Shown here one piece after another: positions 1 through 11,129 of a stretch of 64,000 nt of DNA. The position numbers were made by a program, and so were the translations under genes. Origin of the DNA: Xenoacremonium recifei (Eukaryota > Ascomycota > Sordariomycetes > Hypocreales > Nectriaceae); contig WOFQ01000040.1 of the NCBI GenBank assembly GCA_012184525.1, positions 248,001 through 312,000 of the forward strand, in the 5' to 3' direction. How positions within the stretch are numbered: position 1 is the stretch's first letter; each line of letters begins with the position of its first letter. Below the pieces are notes generated by a model. The model was given only the letters and a program-made list of their open reading frames with translations. It had not been told where the DNA came from and ran no database searches.

Positions 1-790
1 GGTACGGACCACCGTCAGTAGCCGCCAGGAACTGGACCCGGCAGTTCGAGTCTGCCTCGATTCGGCGCAGATTCTCTCCCTGTCGGCCAATAATAAGACC
101 AACTAGGCTCGATTCAATCTGAATAGTTTCCGAATTATCGTCACCTCCTCTCAAAGGAGACCTTTCTCGACCGTTTCCTCGAGGGGAAAAGGTACGGCCG
201 CGCTGGGGGCCAGGAGAGTAAGATCTCTCACGAGGAAAGTCACGTTCACGTCCATATCCGCCGCGTCGTTCGTCTCTATAAGGATTTGAACCGTCGCGGT
301 ACTCCTCTCGTGCTGGGGATCGCGATCGTGATCGTCGGTACGGTCGGTCGGAGCCGCCCCTGGAATCGGAGGCATAGACAAGCGGGCGATCGTACGAGGT
401 AACACCCTTCTCAGCCGCACCAGCCTTCGCACGAGCTATAGCCTCTGCAATGCTCACTGTGCCCGAGTTGACAGGCCTGATCGCGCTCAGATCGACGTTG
501 CTGCTCGCAGCCGGCGCAGGCAGCCCGTAGCCAACCGGGGCGCCATGGTTAGGAGGAGCGTAGCCAGAGACACCAGGAGGGCCTGGATACGCAGGCGCAG
601 GCGGCGCAGAGGCACCCGGAGGAGGGTATGCCTGCGGAGGAACTCCAGGAGGGGTTTGCGACGGCGTGCTGACGGGAGGACGCTGCGAGGCTGTGACTTC
701 AGTTAGGAAAGGGACGTCATTACGATTGTATTCGAGCCTACCGAGAGCAGCCAGAATGCTCTGGATATCTGGACGGGATGGCTCGGCCAT
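1..790 (-). CDS. KH-domain RNA-binding protein (3' part outside window)
   Basis: The first 263 codons of an uninterrupted reading frame start at the ATG at 790 and run off the window. The N-terminal third is Pro/Ala/Gly-rich (about residues 38-95). An Arg/Ser/Asp-rich, RS-like stretch follows (about 150-212, with RSRSRS near 153). A KH domain begins near residue 222; its GXXG RNA-contact loop is visible as GRQG at 235-238, inside the typical LVGLIIGRQGENLRRIE context. KH domains bind single-stranded RNA or DNA, and the RS-rich linker suggests a nuclear RNA-processing role; this is inference. More KH repeats, as in FUBP/KSRP-type proteins, may follow outside the window, so I give no symbol. 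The gene is divergent from HAS1, with 783 bp between the two start codons. Confidence 0.85.
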   Translation of the reverse strand, partial: MAEPSRPDIQSILAALGRLEYNRNDVPFLTEVTASQRPPVSTPSQTPPGVPPQAYPPPGASAPPAPAYPGPPGVSGYAPPNHGAPVGYGLPAPAASSNVDLSAIRPVNSGTVSIAEAIARAKAGAAEKGVTSYDRPLVYASDSRGGSDRPYRRSRSRSPAREEYRDGSNPYRDERRGGYGRERDFPRERSYSPGPQRGRTFSPRGNGRERSPLRGGDDNSETIQIESSLVGLIIGRQGENLRRIEADSNCRVQFLAATDGGPY

Positions 791-1573
791 GACAACACGT
801 GTTGGAATCTGTGCGTGGGCTATTCTTGTGTAGAGTCGGGAGGGCGAACACGCTCCCTCTTTACTGTGTCGATGATGCGAGACGTTGTGATCAACAGGGC
901 GAGGCACACGACGTTCTCACGATTCCTCAAGTGCGTTGTGGTAGCCCAAAGCGAGAGAAAAACAGGTTGAAGGTCGCGGAAGTGTTTGTCGGCAACAGAA
1001 GGCGGGAATTAGGGCAGGTTATACCGCGCAGGCTGGGCTGGTCACAATTTTCTGAGCGTAGGTTGAAAGGAGGCTGCCGCACTGGTCCCTTGCGCCACGC
1101 CCACCAGCGACTCTTCTGGCCGCTCAAGGGATCACGTGGCACAACAAGGCGGGTTGGCGCAGGAGGGCGACTGGGCTGGCGAGGAAGGCGCGAGGCGGAA
1201 CAAAGGCTGTGTCGAGGCGGTTCGCGAGGGCGCGCGCGTGAAAGACGAGGACTCGCTCGAGGGTCGCGGTTGCGAGAGGACAAGCCGATTTTGCGAAGAA
1301 AGAAAGAATTCGCAGAATCAAAGCCCGAGTGGCCTTTGCCGCCGATCCACTGCGGGGACTGGGAATTCAATCTGCAAGGACGCGCCTGTCACTCGCCCTA
1401 CTTTAAAGCAATTAGCGTTTCGGCGACCGGAGGAACCTTTGGCCGGTTATCGCAGGGTCACTGATAACCAGACTTTTCTGTCTGCGATAAGAAAAATATT
1501 TCCTAGCGAGCGAGAGAGCGCAGACGGTTTACACCACCCCCGACGATTATCTCACAATATACTCGACCACACC
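791..1573. other. Divergent promoter region, KH gene / HAS1
   Basis: This is the noncoding gap between two divergent start codons. Open frames cross it, including one in frame with HAS1 that reaches back to 1136, but they are low-complexity Arg-rich translations with no family resemblance. I see no clear TATA box. Confidence 0.6.
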
Positions 1574-3406
1574 ATGGACTTCGCCGGCAACAAGAAGCGC
1601 AAGTTCAAGGACGCCAATGGTGTGAAGGCGCCTAATGGCAAGCGATCGGCCTCTTTGTCGTCGCAAAAGACAAAGAAGGTGAAGCGAGTCGAGCCCGAGC
1701 CCCGCGCTGAGCCTGAGCCAGAATCCGAGAGCGACGAAGAGGAGGAAGAGGAAGAGGAGGACAAAGAGGGCAATGGCGGTGAATCCGAAGACGAGAGTGA
1801 CGAGAACGACGAGGATGCGGAAGACGACAAGCCTGAGAACGACGACGAGGAAGACGAGAACGATGCCGGTGCCGACCTACCAGACGGCGGCAAGCTCACG
1901 CTACCTCCCGTAACGGGCGCCGAGGCGAAGTCGTTCAAGGAATTGAACCTTTCCGAGAAGACCATGAAGGCGATCGAAGAGATGGGCTTCACCAACATGA
2001 CCGAGATTCAGCGGAGAGGTATTCCTCCGTCTCTCACGGGTCGCGACGTTCTGGGTGCCGCCAAGACGGGATCTGGAAAAACCCTTGCCTTCTTGATTCC
2101 TGTTGTCGAGATGTTGAGCTCTCTCCGCTTCAAGCCTCGCAACGGCACCGGTGTCATCGTTGTCTCCCCCACGCGCGAGTTGGCGCTCCAAATCTTCGGC
2201 GTCGCTCGAGAACTCATGGCGCACCACTCGCAGACCTACGGTATCGTCATTGGCGGTGCCAACCGACGTGCTGAGGCTGAGAAGCTGTCCAAGGGTGTTA
2301 ACCTTCTGATCGCCACCCCTGGGCGATTGCTGGATCACCTTCAAAACACCCCTTTCGTGTTCAAGAACCTCAAGTCGCTGGTCATCGATGAGGCCGACCG
2401 AATTCTCGAGATTGGTTTCGAGGATGAGATGAGGCAGATCATCAAGATCCTCCCCAAGGAGGACCGACAGACTATGCTCTTCTCGGCGACGCAGACGACG
2501 AAGGTTGAGGACCTGGCGCGAATCTCTCTTCGACCAGGCCCCCTATACATCAACGTCGACGAACAGAAGCAGTTCAGCACTGTCGAGGGCCTGGAGCAGG
2601 GCTATGTCATTTGTGAGGCCGACAAGCGATTCCTACTCCTCTTCTCCTTCTTGAAGCGCAACCTCAAGAAGAAGGTCATCGTGTTCTTCAGCAGTTGTGC
2701 GTGCGTCAAGTACCACTCAGAGCTACTCAACTACATTGATCTGCCGGTCCTCGACCTTCATGGCAAGCAAAAGCAGCAGAAGCGAACAAACACATTCTTC
2801 GAGTTTTGCAATGCCAAGCAAGGTACCCTGATCTGCACTGACGTTGCCGCCCGTGGTCTTGATGTAAGTTAATACACGGCCCAGAATTTTTTAAAATTTC
2901 ATGATCTTAACACATCTCAGATCCCCGCCGTCGACTGGATTGTTCAGTTCGACCCCCCGGATGATCCCCGCGACTACATCCACCGCGTGGGTCGGACCGC
3001 CCGAGGTAGCAACTCGAAAGGCCGGTCCCTCATGTTCCTGCAGCCTAGCGAGGTCGGCTTCCTGTCGCACCTCAAGGAGGCTCGCGTACCCGTAGTCGAG
3101 TTTGACTTCCCGGCCAAGAAGATCACCAACGTGCAGTCGCAGCTGGAGAAGCTCATCAGCCAAAACTACTACCTCAACAAGAGCGCCAAGGACGGCTACC
3201 GCAGCTACCTGCACGCTTATGCCTCACACTCGCTGCGCAGCGTCTTCGACATCAATAAGCTCGACCTGGCCAAGGTGGCCAAGAGCTTCGGTTTCTCAAC
3301 GCCACCCCGCGTCGAGATCACCCTGGGCGCAAGTATGGCGCGCGACAAGAAACAGCAGGGTCGGCGGACATACGGCCAGCAGCCGAGACAGAAGGGACGG
3401 AGGTAA
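1574..3406 (+). CDS. HAS1: ATP-dependent RNA helicase HAS1 (DDX18 family)
   Basis: DEAD-box helicase of 591 residues. Exons are 1574-2863 and 2921-3406; the intron 2864-2920 (57 bp) begins GTAAGT and ends CTCAG. An acidic Glu/Asp-rich N-terminus (about 50-100) precedes the core. Visible motifs: Q motif at 121-146, Walker A GAAKTGSGKT (161-170), PTRELA (199-204), TPGR (248-251), DEAD (272-275), SAT (304-306), ARGLDIP spanning the splice site, and HRVGRTARG (451-459). The sequence after motif V (AVDWIVQFDPPDDPRDYIHR) is the HAS1/DDX18 pattern. The family works in the nucleolus, releasing U14 snoRNA and assembling both ribosomal subunits. I chose the ATG at 1574 (context CACCATGG) because it begins with a basic nuclear-localisation-like stretch; in-frame sequence upstream looks random. 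Reading through the intron stops after two codons. Confidence 0.96.
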
Positions 3407-3748
3407 AGGGACGAACAATACTCAATCTCGTGAATTTCTGGCTAGGCGGCATTCAAAGCACGGCGTTTGTGGGTAGAGAAAAAGAAGATAATCCATTGTT
3501 TCTTTGACAGGTACATAGTCAATGAGGATACGTTTCTCCGGTGTTCAGTCACGATCCCATTGTGAGAGGTGAAGATGAACTCACCAACTGAACAATACGA
3601 TTGAACAGTGAAGAGAAGCATAGGACATGGCCAAGCCTATATAACAATCCTACCCAGATGTTCTTGTCGGGCCTTCTTGTTCATCTAAACGCTCAATCTC
3701 TACCAACGACCTAACACCAACGAACAATACCTTGCCAGACTCGCCATT
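3407..3748. other. HAS1 3' flank and promoter of the first Cys-rich gene
   Basis: This short spacer ends in a C/T- and A-rich leader typical of fungal 5' untranslated regions. It contains a TATA-like box, listed separately. Confidence 0.55.
3638..3644 (+). promoter_or_regulatory. TATA-like box
   Basis: TATATAA lies about 105 bp upstream of the ATG at 3749 and is followed by a pyrimidine-rich leader. It supports a genuine promoter for the small Cys-rich gene. Confidence 0.5.
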
Positions 3749-4043
3749 ATGTGCCGACGCCAGATTAACCATTTTATGTGCGGTTGCCGCCGCATCTCAG
3801 ATAGACTGACTTGTGGACGAGTCAAGCCATCCTGCTGGCTCGAACCGAAAGACTACATTGTCCCCCAAGGCTACGATTGCAGCAGGTGCGTCAGGAGGCG
3901 CAGGACGGCATTGGGCCGCTGCTGGCTATGTGTGGTGGGCATTTATCGCGACAGTAAGGTAAAACTCAATTATTTTTAATCGCTAACATTGGCGGCAAGA
4001 GAGTAAAGAGATGAAGGAACATATGGTGGCATGTCTCATGTAG
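3749..4043 (+). CDS. Small cysteine-rich MC..CG family protein, copy 1
   Basis: Short intracellular-type protein of 82 residues if spliced. The model is exons 3749-3953 and 4000-4043; the intron 3954-3999 has a GTAAGG donor, a CGCTAAC branch-like site at 3981-3987 and an AAG acceptor. Without splicing the frame ends at 3979 (76 residues). The protein starts Met-Cys, has CGCR at 11-14 and a CSRC pair near residue 48, with further Cys in between. It has no signal peptide or membrane segment. It shares its order of residues (MC, Ile, aromatic, CG, Arg, Ser, Cys, late CxxC) with the gene at 4812, so the two look like a diverged tandem pair. Proteins starting MC..CG with paired Cys recur in moulds, but I know no function; zinc binding is a reasonable inference. 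The intron and C-terminus are the uncertain parts. Confidence 0.45.
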
Positions 4044-4811
4044 CAGGTGCTCATGAGCTGATCCAACGGGTATCTTTCTTAATTGGGTGGGAAAAGCATT
4101 CTTATGTAGATTTCCATTAGCGAGTTTGATTTAGACTTGGTTGCATACCTATCCTTACCACAAAACCGCACTGAGTCCATTCCGTGAGCATAGAGTACGT
4201 ATCTGCCCATCCATACCTGCAGGTAATACGAGGGTCCAACTCAGACACACGTGCCAGTGTCTGCCGCGTATCTAAACTTCCAGCCACCTGGGCCTAGGTG
4301 GCACTAACACAGCTTCAAAAATAAAAAAAGAGCCGAGTGAGGCTCAGCGTCTGCGTGGCAGAACAAAGCAGCTTCCGACGTTACCGTGACGTGGACAAGC
4401 TCATGACGCGGGCTTTCAAAGTGGTCCAATTATATACGAGGCGTACTCGGCTGAGGGGGGGCTGCTCCCCTTCGGGGCACTGATGGACGGTACGAGGCCG
4501 TGGCATGTCCCGTGTCCGTCCGGGAGTCCGAATGGGCTTGGGCGTGCTGTCTTGTCTTGGAAGGGAGGGGACCTGGAAACCTAATAAGTAGCAGAGCATC
4601 TGGAGATGCTGACGGCGTGAATGGTGCTCTTCCCACCACCAATCCGTCACCTCGAAATGCCAGGTTGTCAACCATGAACGCCGGCTGTGTTCCACCCGAG
4701 CATAAATCATCACCATCATCATCAATAGCATCAACAGCGCAATAGCCAACAGTCCTTCTGCAACTTGCTCTTGCTCTTCAACCCTCTTTTTCCAGCGTTG
4801 CGCGTTCCGTC
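4044..4811. other. Spacer between the two Cys-rich genes
   Basis: No gene is recognisable. The last ~80 bp is an A/T/C-rich leader with CATCATCA repeats and a C/T-rich tract, as expected for the 5' untranslated region of the 4812 gene. Open frames here (for example 4430-4675 minus and 4500-4745 plus) overlap one another and resemble nothing. Confidence 0.5.
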
Positions 4812-5259
4812 ATGTGTCAGCAAATGATCATCGAGTATCGCTGCGGCCACCGAGTGTCCCGAGGCAGCACGCGATGCTTCCGTAACGACTGCCCGGGGCG
4901 GCGCGAGCAGCTCACCAAAGTCGACGACATCTGCAATCAGTGCGAGGGCAAGGGGAAATGGGTATCGGCGCGGTGGTGTCCTGTCGGGTGCTCTTGTGTG
5001 GTAATGTGAAAACTGCAAGAAAAGAAGCGACGATGTTTTGTTGGGAGAGGGAAAAGGGCGAGAGCTGAGAGAAGAGAATTGGCAGGCAGAGCTGGAGCAG
5101 GCAGGTGCGGCGGATGAGGAGGAAACTGCGGCCCTCCCTGTTATGACTGATACCCGAAAGGTGCCTGCCTTGCCGGTAACGAACGAAACCCTGGCTATCA
5201 TTTTTAATCCTTCATCTACATCATTACCGGCATATCACTCTATTTTCCTCGACCGTTGA
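4812..5259 (+). CDS. Small cysteine-rich MC..CG family protein, copy 2
   Basis: The first exon (4812-4961) encodes MCQQMIIEYRCGHR followed by three more Cys and a CNQC pair near residue 43: the same plan as the gene at 3749, with the more usual CGH. Unspliced, the frame would end at 5009 (65 residues). A 58-bp phase-0 intron at 4962-5019 (GTATCG..GCAAG) joins it to an open Glu/Arg-rich frame ending at 5259. That gives about 129 residues, with a charged helical segment (about 65-90) after the Cys module. The charged tail supports splicing; the weak donor and AAG acceptor argue for caution. No signal peptide or membrane segment is present. I infer a soluble, possibly zinc-binding protein of unknown role. 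Confidence 0.5.
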
Positions 5260-6073
5260 CCTAGAATTAAGGTGTGGTTCGTCACTCGTTAAGCTCCATC
5301 TCGAGGTGCATGGATGCCCTGATGCTTGTGCTGTGCTAAAATATTCCCCGGACTGCCACAGCAAACCGCCCGTCCCCTCCCAGCCAGCCTGCGCGCGCAA
5401 TCAGATCAGCGCCCGCCGCCCGCCCGTCAAACCCGCAGGGATCGTCGTCGGCCCTGGCAATGTTCGATCAAGGGCTCTCTTGTGACCCGTGAGAAGAGCC
5501 AGCCAGCCAGCAGGGGTGCGGAGTTGGGTCTGGTCAGGGACAATGGATGGATGGATGGGCGCTGATGAAGACAGCCAGCCTTGAGCCCTTCCCCGCCTCC
5601 TCTCGGCACGCTGCCCCGCCGATTCCGCCGCCTGGACGGTCTCTGGGCGGGCGAGTTCCATCCGAATGATCCCATCTAGGCGGGCTCGAACTGCACCGAA
5701 GGAATAGCGCCTAAAGCCCGTTGCGACCCGCCAGCCGCCAAGGTCCAGGTCCAACAAGGCCAGGTCTGTCCAGGGTCATTGGGTTCGCTTGCAGTTCTTC
5801 CAGTGGAGCAGAATGGAAGAATGCCTGGCCTGTCCGTGGCAGGTTCTCTGCGGTGGAGTTGCGGTTGGTTCTAGGTCCTGTTCCTCCGCCGCCGTCGCCT
5901 CTCACATCGCTGCATCCACTTCCCTCCACCATCCTCGTTGTCTCCCCCAGATCGTGACGTCCCTCCTCACCTCCCTCCGTTGGTCTTCTTGGAAAGCTCT
6001 TACTCGATTTTGGTGTCTCCTCGGATTGTTCCAATACCTTCTGCCAGCGCATGCCCATTCCTAGTCTCTAGCG
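5260..6073. other. 5' flank of the WDR48-like gene
   Basis: GC-rich spacer becoming strongly C/T-rich from about 5875 to 6060, as is common just upstream of fungal start codons. CAGC/GCCA-type simple sequence occurs near 5500-5520. No gene is recognised. Confidence 0.5.
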
Positions 6074-9000
6074 ATGGCCAAGAAGGCACGCCAGAGAGTC
6101 AGCTATGGTGAGTCGCGAGAGCTTCCCCGAGTTAGCCCCGCACACGACCGCTCCTCGACTCGGCCGCTGCAGTTGCCTCGGCCACATGAGTCAAGGTTGT
6201 ATGGTGTCTGGACTCGCTGCTGACGCTTCTTCCAGTCCTCGAGAATGCCAAATCCTCCATTGGCGGCCATAGACTGGGTGTCAATGGACTAGCCGTTGAT
6301 AGCGACAATGCGATCCTGTGAGCTGCTCCGGACCTCATCCCCGACCTCGTATTACCGCGCAGAACCCTCCGAACTGACTCGGCATCCCTTCCCACAGATA
6401 CTCCGGTGGTCGTGACGGCATCGTCTGTGCCTGGGATCTGAACCTCGACCTCGCCCGACGCAGCGCCATAGCCGACACCACGCCCTCCACAGACAAGGAC
6501 AAGGACAAGCCCAAGCACACCACCAAGTTCCGCAGCCAGACCCATGCTCATATGCACTGGATCAACGACATCGCCCTCGCCGACAATAATCGTGCACTTG
6601 TCTCAGCCTCGTCGGATCTTACCGTCAAGGTGTGGCGCCCGCACTCCGAAGACAATGCCCGCGCCGAGAAGATTGGTGAGCATGCCGACTACGTCAAATG
6701 TGTCGCAGCCCCTCCCGTCGACATGGGCGCAAACTGGGTGGCCTCAGCCGGTCTCGACCGCAAGATCTGCCTCTGGGACTTGAACGGCGCCGGACAGACA
6801 CTGGAGGTGGATGTCAAAGGAGAAGACATTGCCGAAAAGGGCTCCGTCTATGCTCTCCGTGTCGGGCACAACATCATAGCCAGCGGTGGCCCGGAGAAGG
6901 CGGTCCGACTATACGATCCTCGAACCGGTTCCAAGGTTTCCAAGCTAGTCGGTCATGTCGACAACATCCGCTCCATTCTGATCGACGACGTCGGTGACAC
7001 TATTCTAAGTGCGAGTGCCGACAAGACCATCAAGATGTGGAGTGTCAAGAACGGACGGTGCATGTACACGTTCACCATGCATGACGAGAGTGTCTGGTCG
7101 CTCTTCTCAGACGACCCGAGTCTCGGCATCTTCTACAGCAGTGATCGGTCTGGCTTGGTGGCCAAGACGGACATTCGAGGCAGCCTAGAGGACATGGACG
7201 ATGGGCTGAGTCTGGCCGTGGCGCAAGAGCACATTGGTGTCAGCAAAGTCGTGGCTGCCGGCGGTCATATTTGGACCGCTACGAACAGGTCGTCCATCAA
7301 CCGCTGGGCAGACGTCAATACCGAGGACAATATCCAGCTTCCCGAGTCCTTGGGACACCATCGGGCCACGTCCAACAACTCTAGCCGACCGCGGGAGACC
7401 TCACCCCCGGCAACTAACGGAACTGCTAAGAAAGAAAAGGAAATACCAGCAGAGTCCGTTCTGCGGATATCTGCCGGTGCTGTGTTTCCTGTTCGATCCA
7501 ATACAGAAACGAATACCACCAACGCGCCCGACACGATAACTCGAAAGGGCTCTGAGGTGGTCATCGATCATCATGAGCCCGAAATAAAGCCCGTCCATGA
7601 CTTGCCAGAAGAAACAATTGAGGGCCAGTTTGGTCTACTCAAACACCGCCTACTCAACGACAGAAGACGGGTCTTGACCCTAGATACTGCGGGTGATGTG
7701 TTGATGTGGGATTTGATCAAGGTGTGTATGATGTTATTCATCGTTAAGAGCGCGTTCTAACATGCCATAGTGCAAACCAGTTCAGAGTTTCGGGAAGCAA
7801 CACCTGGAAGATGTCGAGAAACTCGTCAACACACGAGAGGCGGTCGCGCCTTGGTGTTCGGTCGATCTGAGCTCAGGAAATCTTACAGTAGTATTGGAGC
7901 CGTTCAACGTCTTCGATGCCGAAGTTTATGCAGATGAGTTGGACCTGGAGGGACCGGCTACGACCAAGGAGGACCATCGAAGTACGTGCTTTCAAGCCCG
8001 CAAGCTGAGGACGATGCTAACTGATGGCGCTTGCAGTCTTTCTAGGCAAATGGATTCTTCGATATCTGTTCGACGATCTCATTCAGGTTGAGGTCAAGAA
8101 GGATGAGGCTCTCCGTCAGAAACTTAACGAGGAATGGGAAGCGAAAATGGCAATCAAAAGGGCCAACGCTCCAAACTCAATATCACTTCCATCAACAGAT
8201 ATGAATGGCACAGAAGATGGTGAAGGGGTCACCACGCCCCGACCAGACAACGCACAGTACACTCCAACGACCCCGGGCTTGGCTATCGGCCTCGCCACGC
8301 CAGGTCCTCTTCCCGGTGGTCTGCCTGGTGTTCCGGAAGATGGAGTCACGAGTCCTATGAGCCCGCTTGAGAAAAGGACATCATTAGCAAGTCGCCAGTC
8401 CGTTGACCGGGATGATTACTTTAGCGGTTCTATCGGACCCGTGGATCAATTGTCCAAAGTCTCGACTACGCCTGCACCGGCTCCAGATCCCTCTGATGCT
8501 AAATCCTCGACAGACGGCGGCGACAAGGAAAGCCAGAAGGAGAAGGGCTCGACTTTCGGCAAAGGAAAGAAATTTCGCATGTCTTTTGGAACCAAGAAGC
8601 TTGGCCGGTCTGCCTCGCAGGCGACACAGGAGAAGCCCGCTGTTGTCGAGGAAAAGGCTGAAGAATCAGAGTCCTCCTCGGTTCATGAGAAAGAGGTGGA
8701 CGACTGCTTTGGCGGTACTCTCCAGAGAATGCGAAACGAATACGACCGGCGTCTACTCGAGGATCGCGCGCCCGTGCCCTTGGAGAGTCTCGTCTTCCCG
8801 AGTTTGGAAATGGATTGCCCAGTCCTAAAGCTACCTGCTGGAACCAAAGTGATGATCCAGGAAGAGACATCTGGCGGAAGCGCCAACATTTGCCAAGGCA
8901 CAGTCGAAGATATTGGCAAATTCGCGGATCTCATCGAGCAGAAGGGACCCATGTGGCTCAGCGAGTTTCTTTTAAGGGACATGGTTCCTTACAGAGAACC

Positions 9001-9473
9001 CATCAAGGCCTCGTTCGTCCTGTATCCGCTCGACAACAGTCTCCCGGCCATAGCACCTACAGATGGCAATAATCGATTGAACGCCAATCGCATGCTGCGG
9101 GTCAAGAAGGTTCTGGCTTATGTTGCCGAGCGCATCGAGCCCCCCCTTGAGAATGGCGAAAAGGAGGAACTGCGGCCAGAAGAGTATCTGGAATTATACT
9201 GCAACGACCAGGTTAGTCAAATCGCCACCCCTATTTGTAAGAACATAGTACTAACCTTGCTAGTTGCTCTCCCCGACAACGACTCTCACTACGATTCGCA
9301 CACACATCTGGAAGGGCGGCAGCGACATGGTCCTCCACTACAAGGCCAACGGCCGCAAGGAGATTAGGCCCTTCCCGCCGACCCCGGTCATCGAGCCGAC
9401 TGTGCCCGCAGAGGAGCCTCAGGATTCGGAAGCAGCTACGGAAGAGAACACCACGGCCCAGCCAGCCGCTTAA
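6074..9473 (+). CDS. WDR48/UAF1-like deubiquitinase cofactor (Duf1/Bun107 type)
   Basis: WD40 protein of 1011 residues in six exons: 6074-6107, 6236-6317, 6398-7721, 7771-7981, 8037-9211 and 9264-9473; all junctions keep frame. The start MAKKARQRVSYVLENA and the first blade (HRLGVNGLAVD.. YSGGRDGIVCAWDL) match the WDR48/Duf1/Bun107 family. WD repeats fill about residues 20-330, for example SASSDLTVKVWRP, SAGLDRKICLWDL, SASADKTIKMWSV. A Ser/Pro/Thr-rich, presumably disordered stretch covers about 560-740. The C-terminus, with KFADLIEQKGPMWLSEFLL and THIWKGGSDMVLHYKANGR, is the DUF3337 region. Known family members bind and activate UBP-type deubiquitinases. This is distinct from CreC, the WD40 partner of CreB in Aspergillus. 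It converges on the SAM-carrier gene. Confidence 0.93.
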
Positions 9474-9828
9474 GCCTTTGGTTAATACAGCGTCAGACCT
9501 CATGTGCAAAGGCGCAAGCATCACAGCCCAGCATCTTGTTTACTATACTTCTGATGATCTTTGTTGTATAAGTCGGAGGAAAAGGGGTGGTCATCTTAGC
9601 GAGTTGTTGACATTTTGTTCCTTTGGTATCTCTATTATCCTCTATATCCATTTGTACATAGGGCCAACATGCCCAAACAACATGTTTATACATGGCCCGC
9701 CAGCCGTAAAATCCCTCCCAATGCTCCATTTTCGCTCACAGTATGCCCTTCCGGTACAAGAACACCCGAGTGGTCCCCTCCTCACATGCCCTCGTCAAAT
9801 ATATCGTACACTGCCTCACCAATTCTCA
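9474..9828. other. Convergent 3' spacer
   Basis: Spacer between two convergent genes, holding both 3' untranslated regions. I see nothing else in it. Confidence 0.5.
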
Positions 9829-10653
9829 TCACCGCACGCCATTCATCGTGTTGATTGCCCATTGGTAACTTCCCAGGAAAATAGCCCCTCCGATAGATAT
9901 CCACGTCACGCGCGGCGCAACTCCCGCAAAGAACGGCCTTACGCCCTCCTCACGCGCCAGCCGCTGGAAAACCTCTATCACGCTCACTCGCTCCTTTGAC
10001 AACATGACCCGCGTCTTTAGCACATCCAAAGGAGTCGTTGCCGCTGCGGCTACAGCCCCTGCCGCACTGCCATACACGGCACTCTCTCCCGCGCTCACCT
10101 CCCGACCACCCCTGCGTCGTCGACCCCAGGCTTTCATAGCCTCCCAGAGCGGGAATTGGATAACAGTGAAGGGCACCTCGCGGAAGACGGTGATGCCCCA
10201 GCCTCGGTAGAGCTCGCGCCATACGGCAACGGGAGACCCGGCGGCGAGGATCGCCCGCAGGGCTGCAGCACTGGAGCCGCCATGGTGGCCGGCCTGGGCA
10301 CGCTGCTTGACGACCTCTGTAGGCACACGAATGGCACACGCGGCGACCTCACCCGCGCTGGCCGCGATCATGTGCGCCACTGGCGCCGGAGGACCCCCTG
10401 CTGTTGATGAGGGCAACAGGGCCTTGACGGACTCATAAGTGCAGAAGAAGAAGGCGGCACCAGGGGCGGAACCAACGACCGCGGAGCCAATGCCCCGGTA
10501 AATCCCGGAGAAGCCACCTGAGGGAAAGAAGCCGGCGGAAGACTGCAGACGGGTTTTGAGAGTGTCGAGGGGGAAGAGGGAGAGGTCCACGGTGGTTCCG
10601 GCCAGGGCGCCGGCGAGGAGAGCGGATTGGAAGGTGGGGGATTGGGAGGACAT
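9829..10653 (-). CDS. PET8: Mitochondrial S-adenosylmethionine carrier
   Basis: Single-exon mitochondrial carrier of 274 residues, the usual SLC25 length. The three tandem repeats each carry the carrier signature: PLDTLKTRLQ (about 28-37), RVPTEVVKQRAQ (about 108-119) and TPLDVLKTRVML (about 203-214). The glycine-rich stretch GIYRGIGSAVVGSAPGAAFF after the first signature, and the TTVDLSLFPLD start, are characteristic of the SAM carriers Pet8/SAM5 and SLC25A26. These exchange cytosolic SAM for S-adenosylhomocysteine across the inner membrane for mitochondrial methylation, lipoate and biotin synthesis. The start at 10653 gives the family's very short N-terminus. Substrate assignment rests on sequence pattern only. 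Confidence 0.92.
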   Translation of the reverse strand: MSSQSPTFQSALLAGALAGTTVDLSLFPLDTLKTRLQSSAGFFPSGGFSGIYRGIGSAVVGSAPGAAFFFCTYESVKALLPSSTAGGPPAPVAHMIAASAGEVAACAIRVPTEVVKQRAQAGHHGGSSAAALRAILAAGSPVAVWRELYRGWGITVFREVPFTVIQFPLWEAMKAWGRRRRGGREVSAGESAVYGSAAGAVAAAATTPLDVLKTRVMLSKERVSVIEVFQRLAREEGVRPFFAGVAPRVTWISIGGAIFLGSYQWAINTMNGVR

Positions 10654-11129
10654 GGCGGGATGGAAGATATTAGGAGAAAGAAATGAGAGTAGAGGGCGAG
10701 GAGGAAAAGAGAAAAGGCGGCCGTGTCGGCCTTGAGAATTAGCCTTGATATTGATCAGAGATGAGGTTGAGATGGGAGACCGAGGTCGGCGGAAAATTGT
10801 ATGGAGTTGAGCGACTTGCTCTTATCGATAAGGGAGGCTTAGGGGAGCTTCTAGCTTACCCTACACTACTTTAAGACTCTATGAAATTCGGTAATTTGAA
10901 GGGGAATCAAGCTTCTTGAGGCTCTCTTATGGATGTTTTTATTGACTGAGATGTAAAGAAAAATCTCTGAATGGTCATGGGTTTTGAAGTTGATCTTGAT
11001 CTTTCAAATTTGTCATCTTGTGCGACCTTTCGTACAGCTCTCTGAGAAAAACGGAACCTGTCATCACGTATGAAATTCCGCCTTGCACAATTAATGGAAT
11101 GAGATTGTTCCTTTCCTAAGACTCTCACA
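10654..11129. other. Spacer between PET8 and the dioxygenase gene
   Basis: AT-richer spacer containing the PET8 upstream region and the 3' flank of the dioxygenase gene. No gene is recognised; a 73-codon frame at 10907-11128 (minus) has no family features. Confidence 0.5.

Noticed and set aside
1136..1573. In-frame N-terminal extension of HAS1
   Set aside because: The added residues are Arg/Gly-rich and unlike any helicase; the ATG at 1574 has good context and gives the family's usual length.
1735..1890. GA-rich repeat-like tract
   Set aside because: It is the Glu/Asp-rich N-terminus of HAS1, a normal family feature, not an independent repeat.
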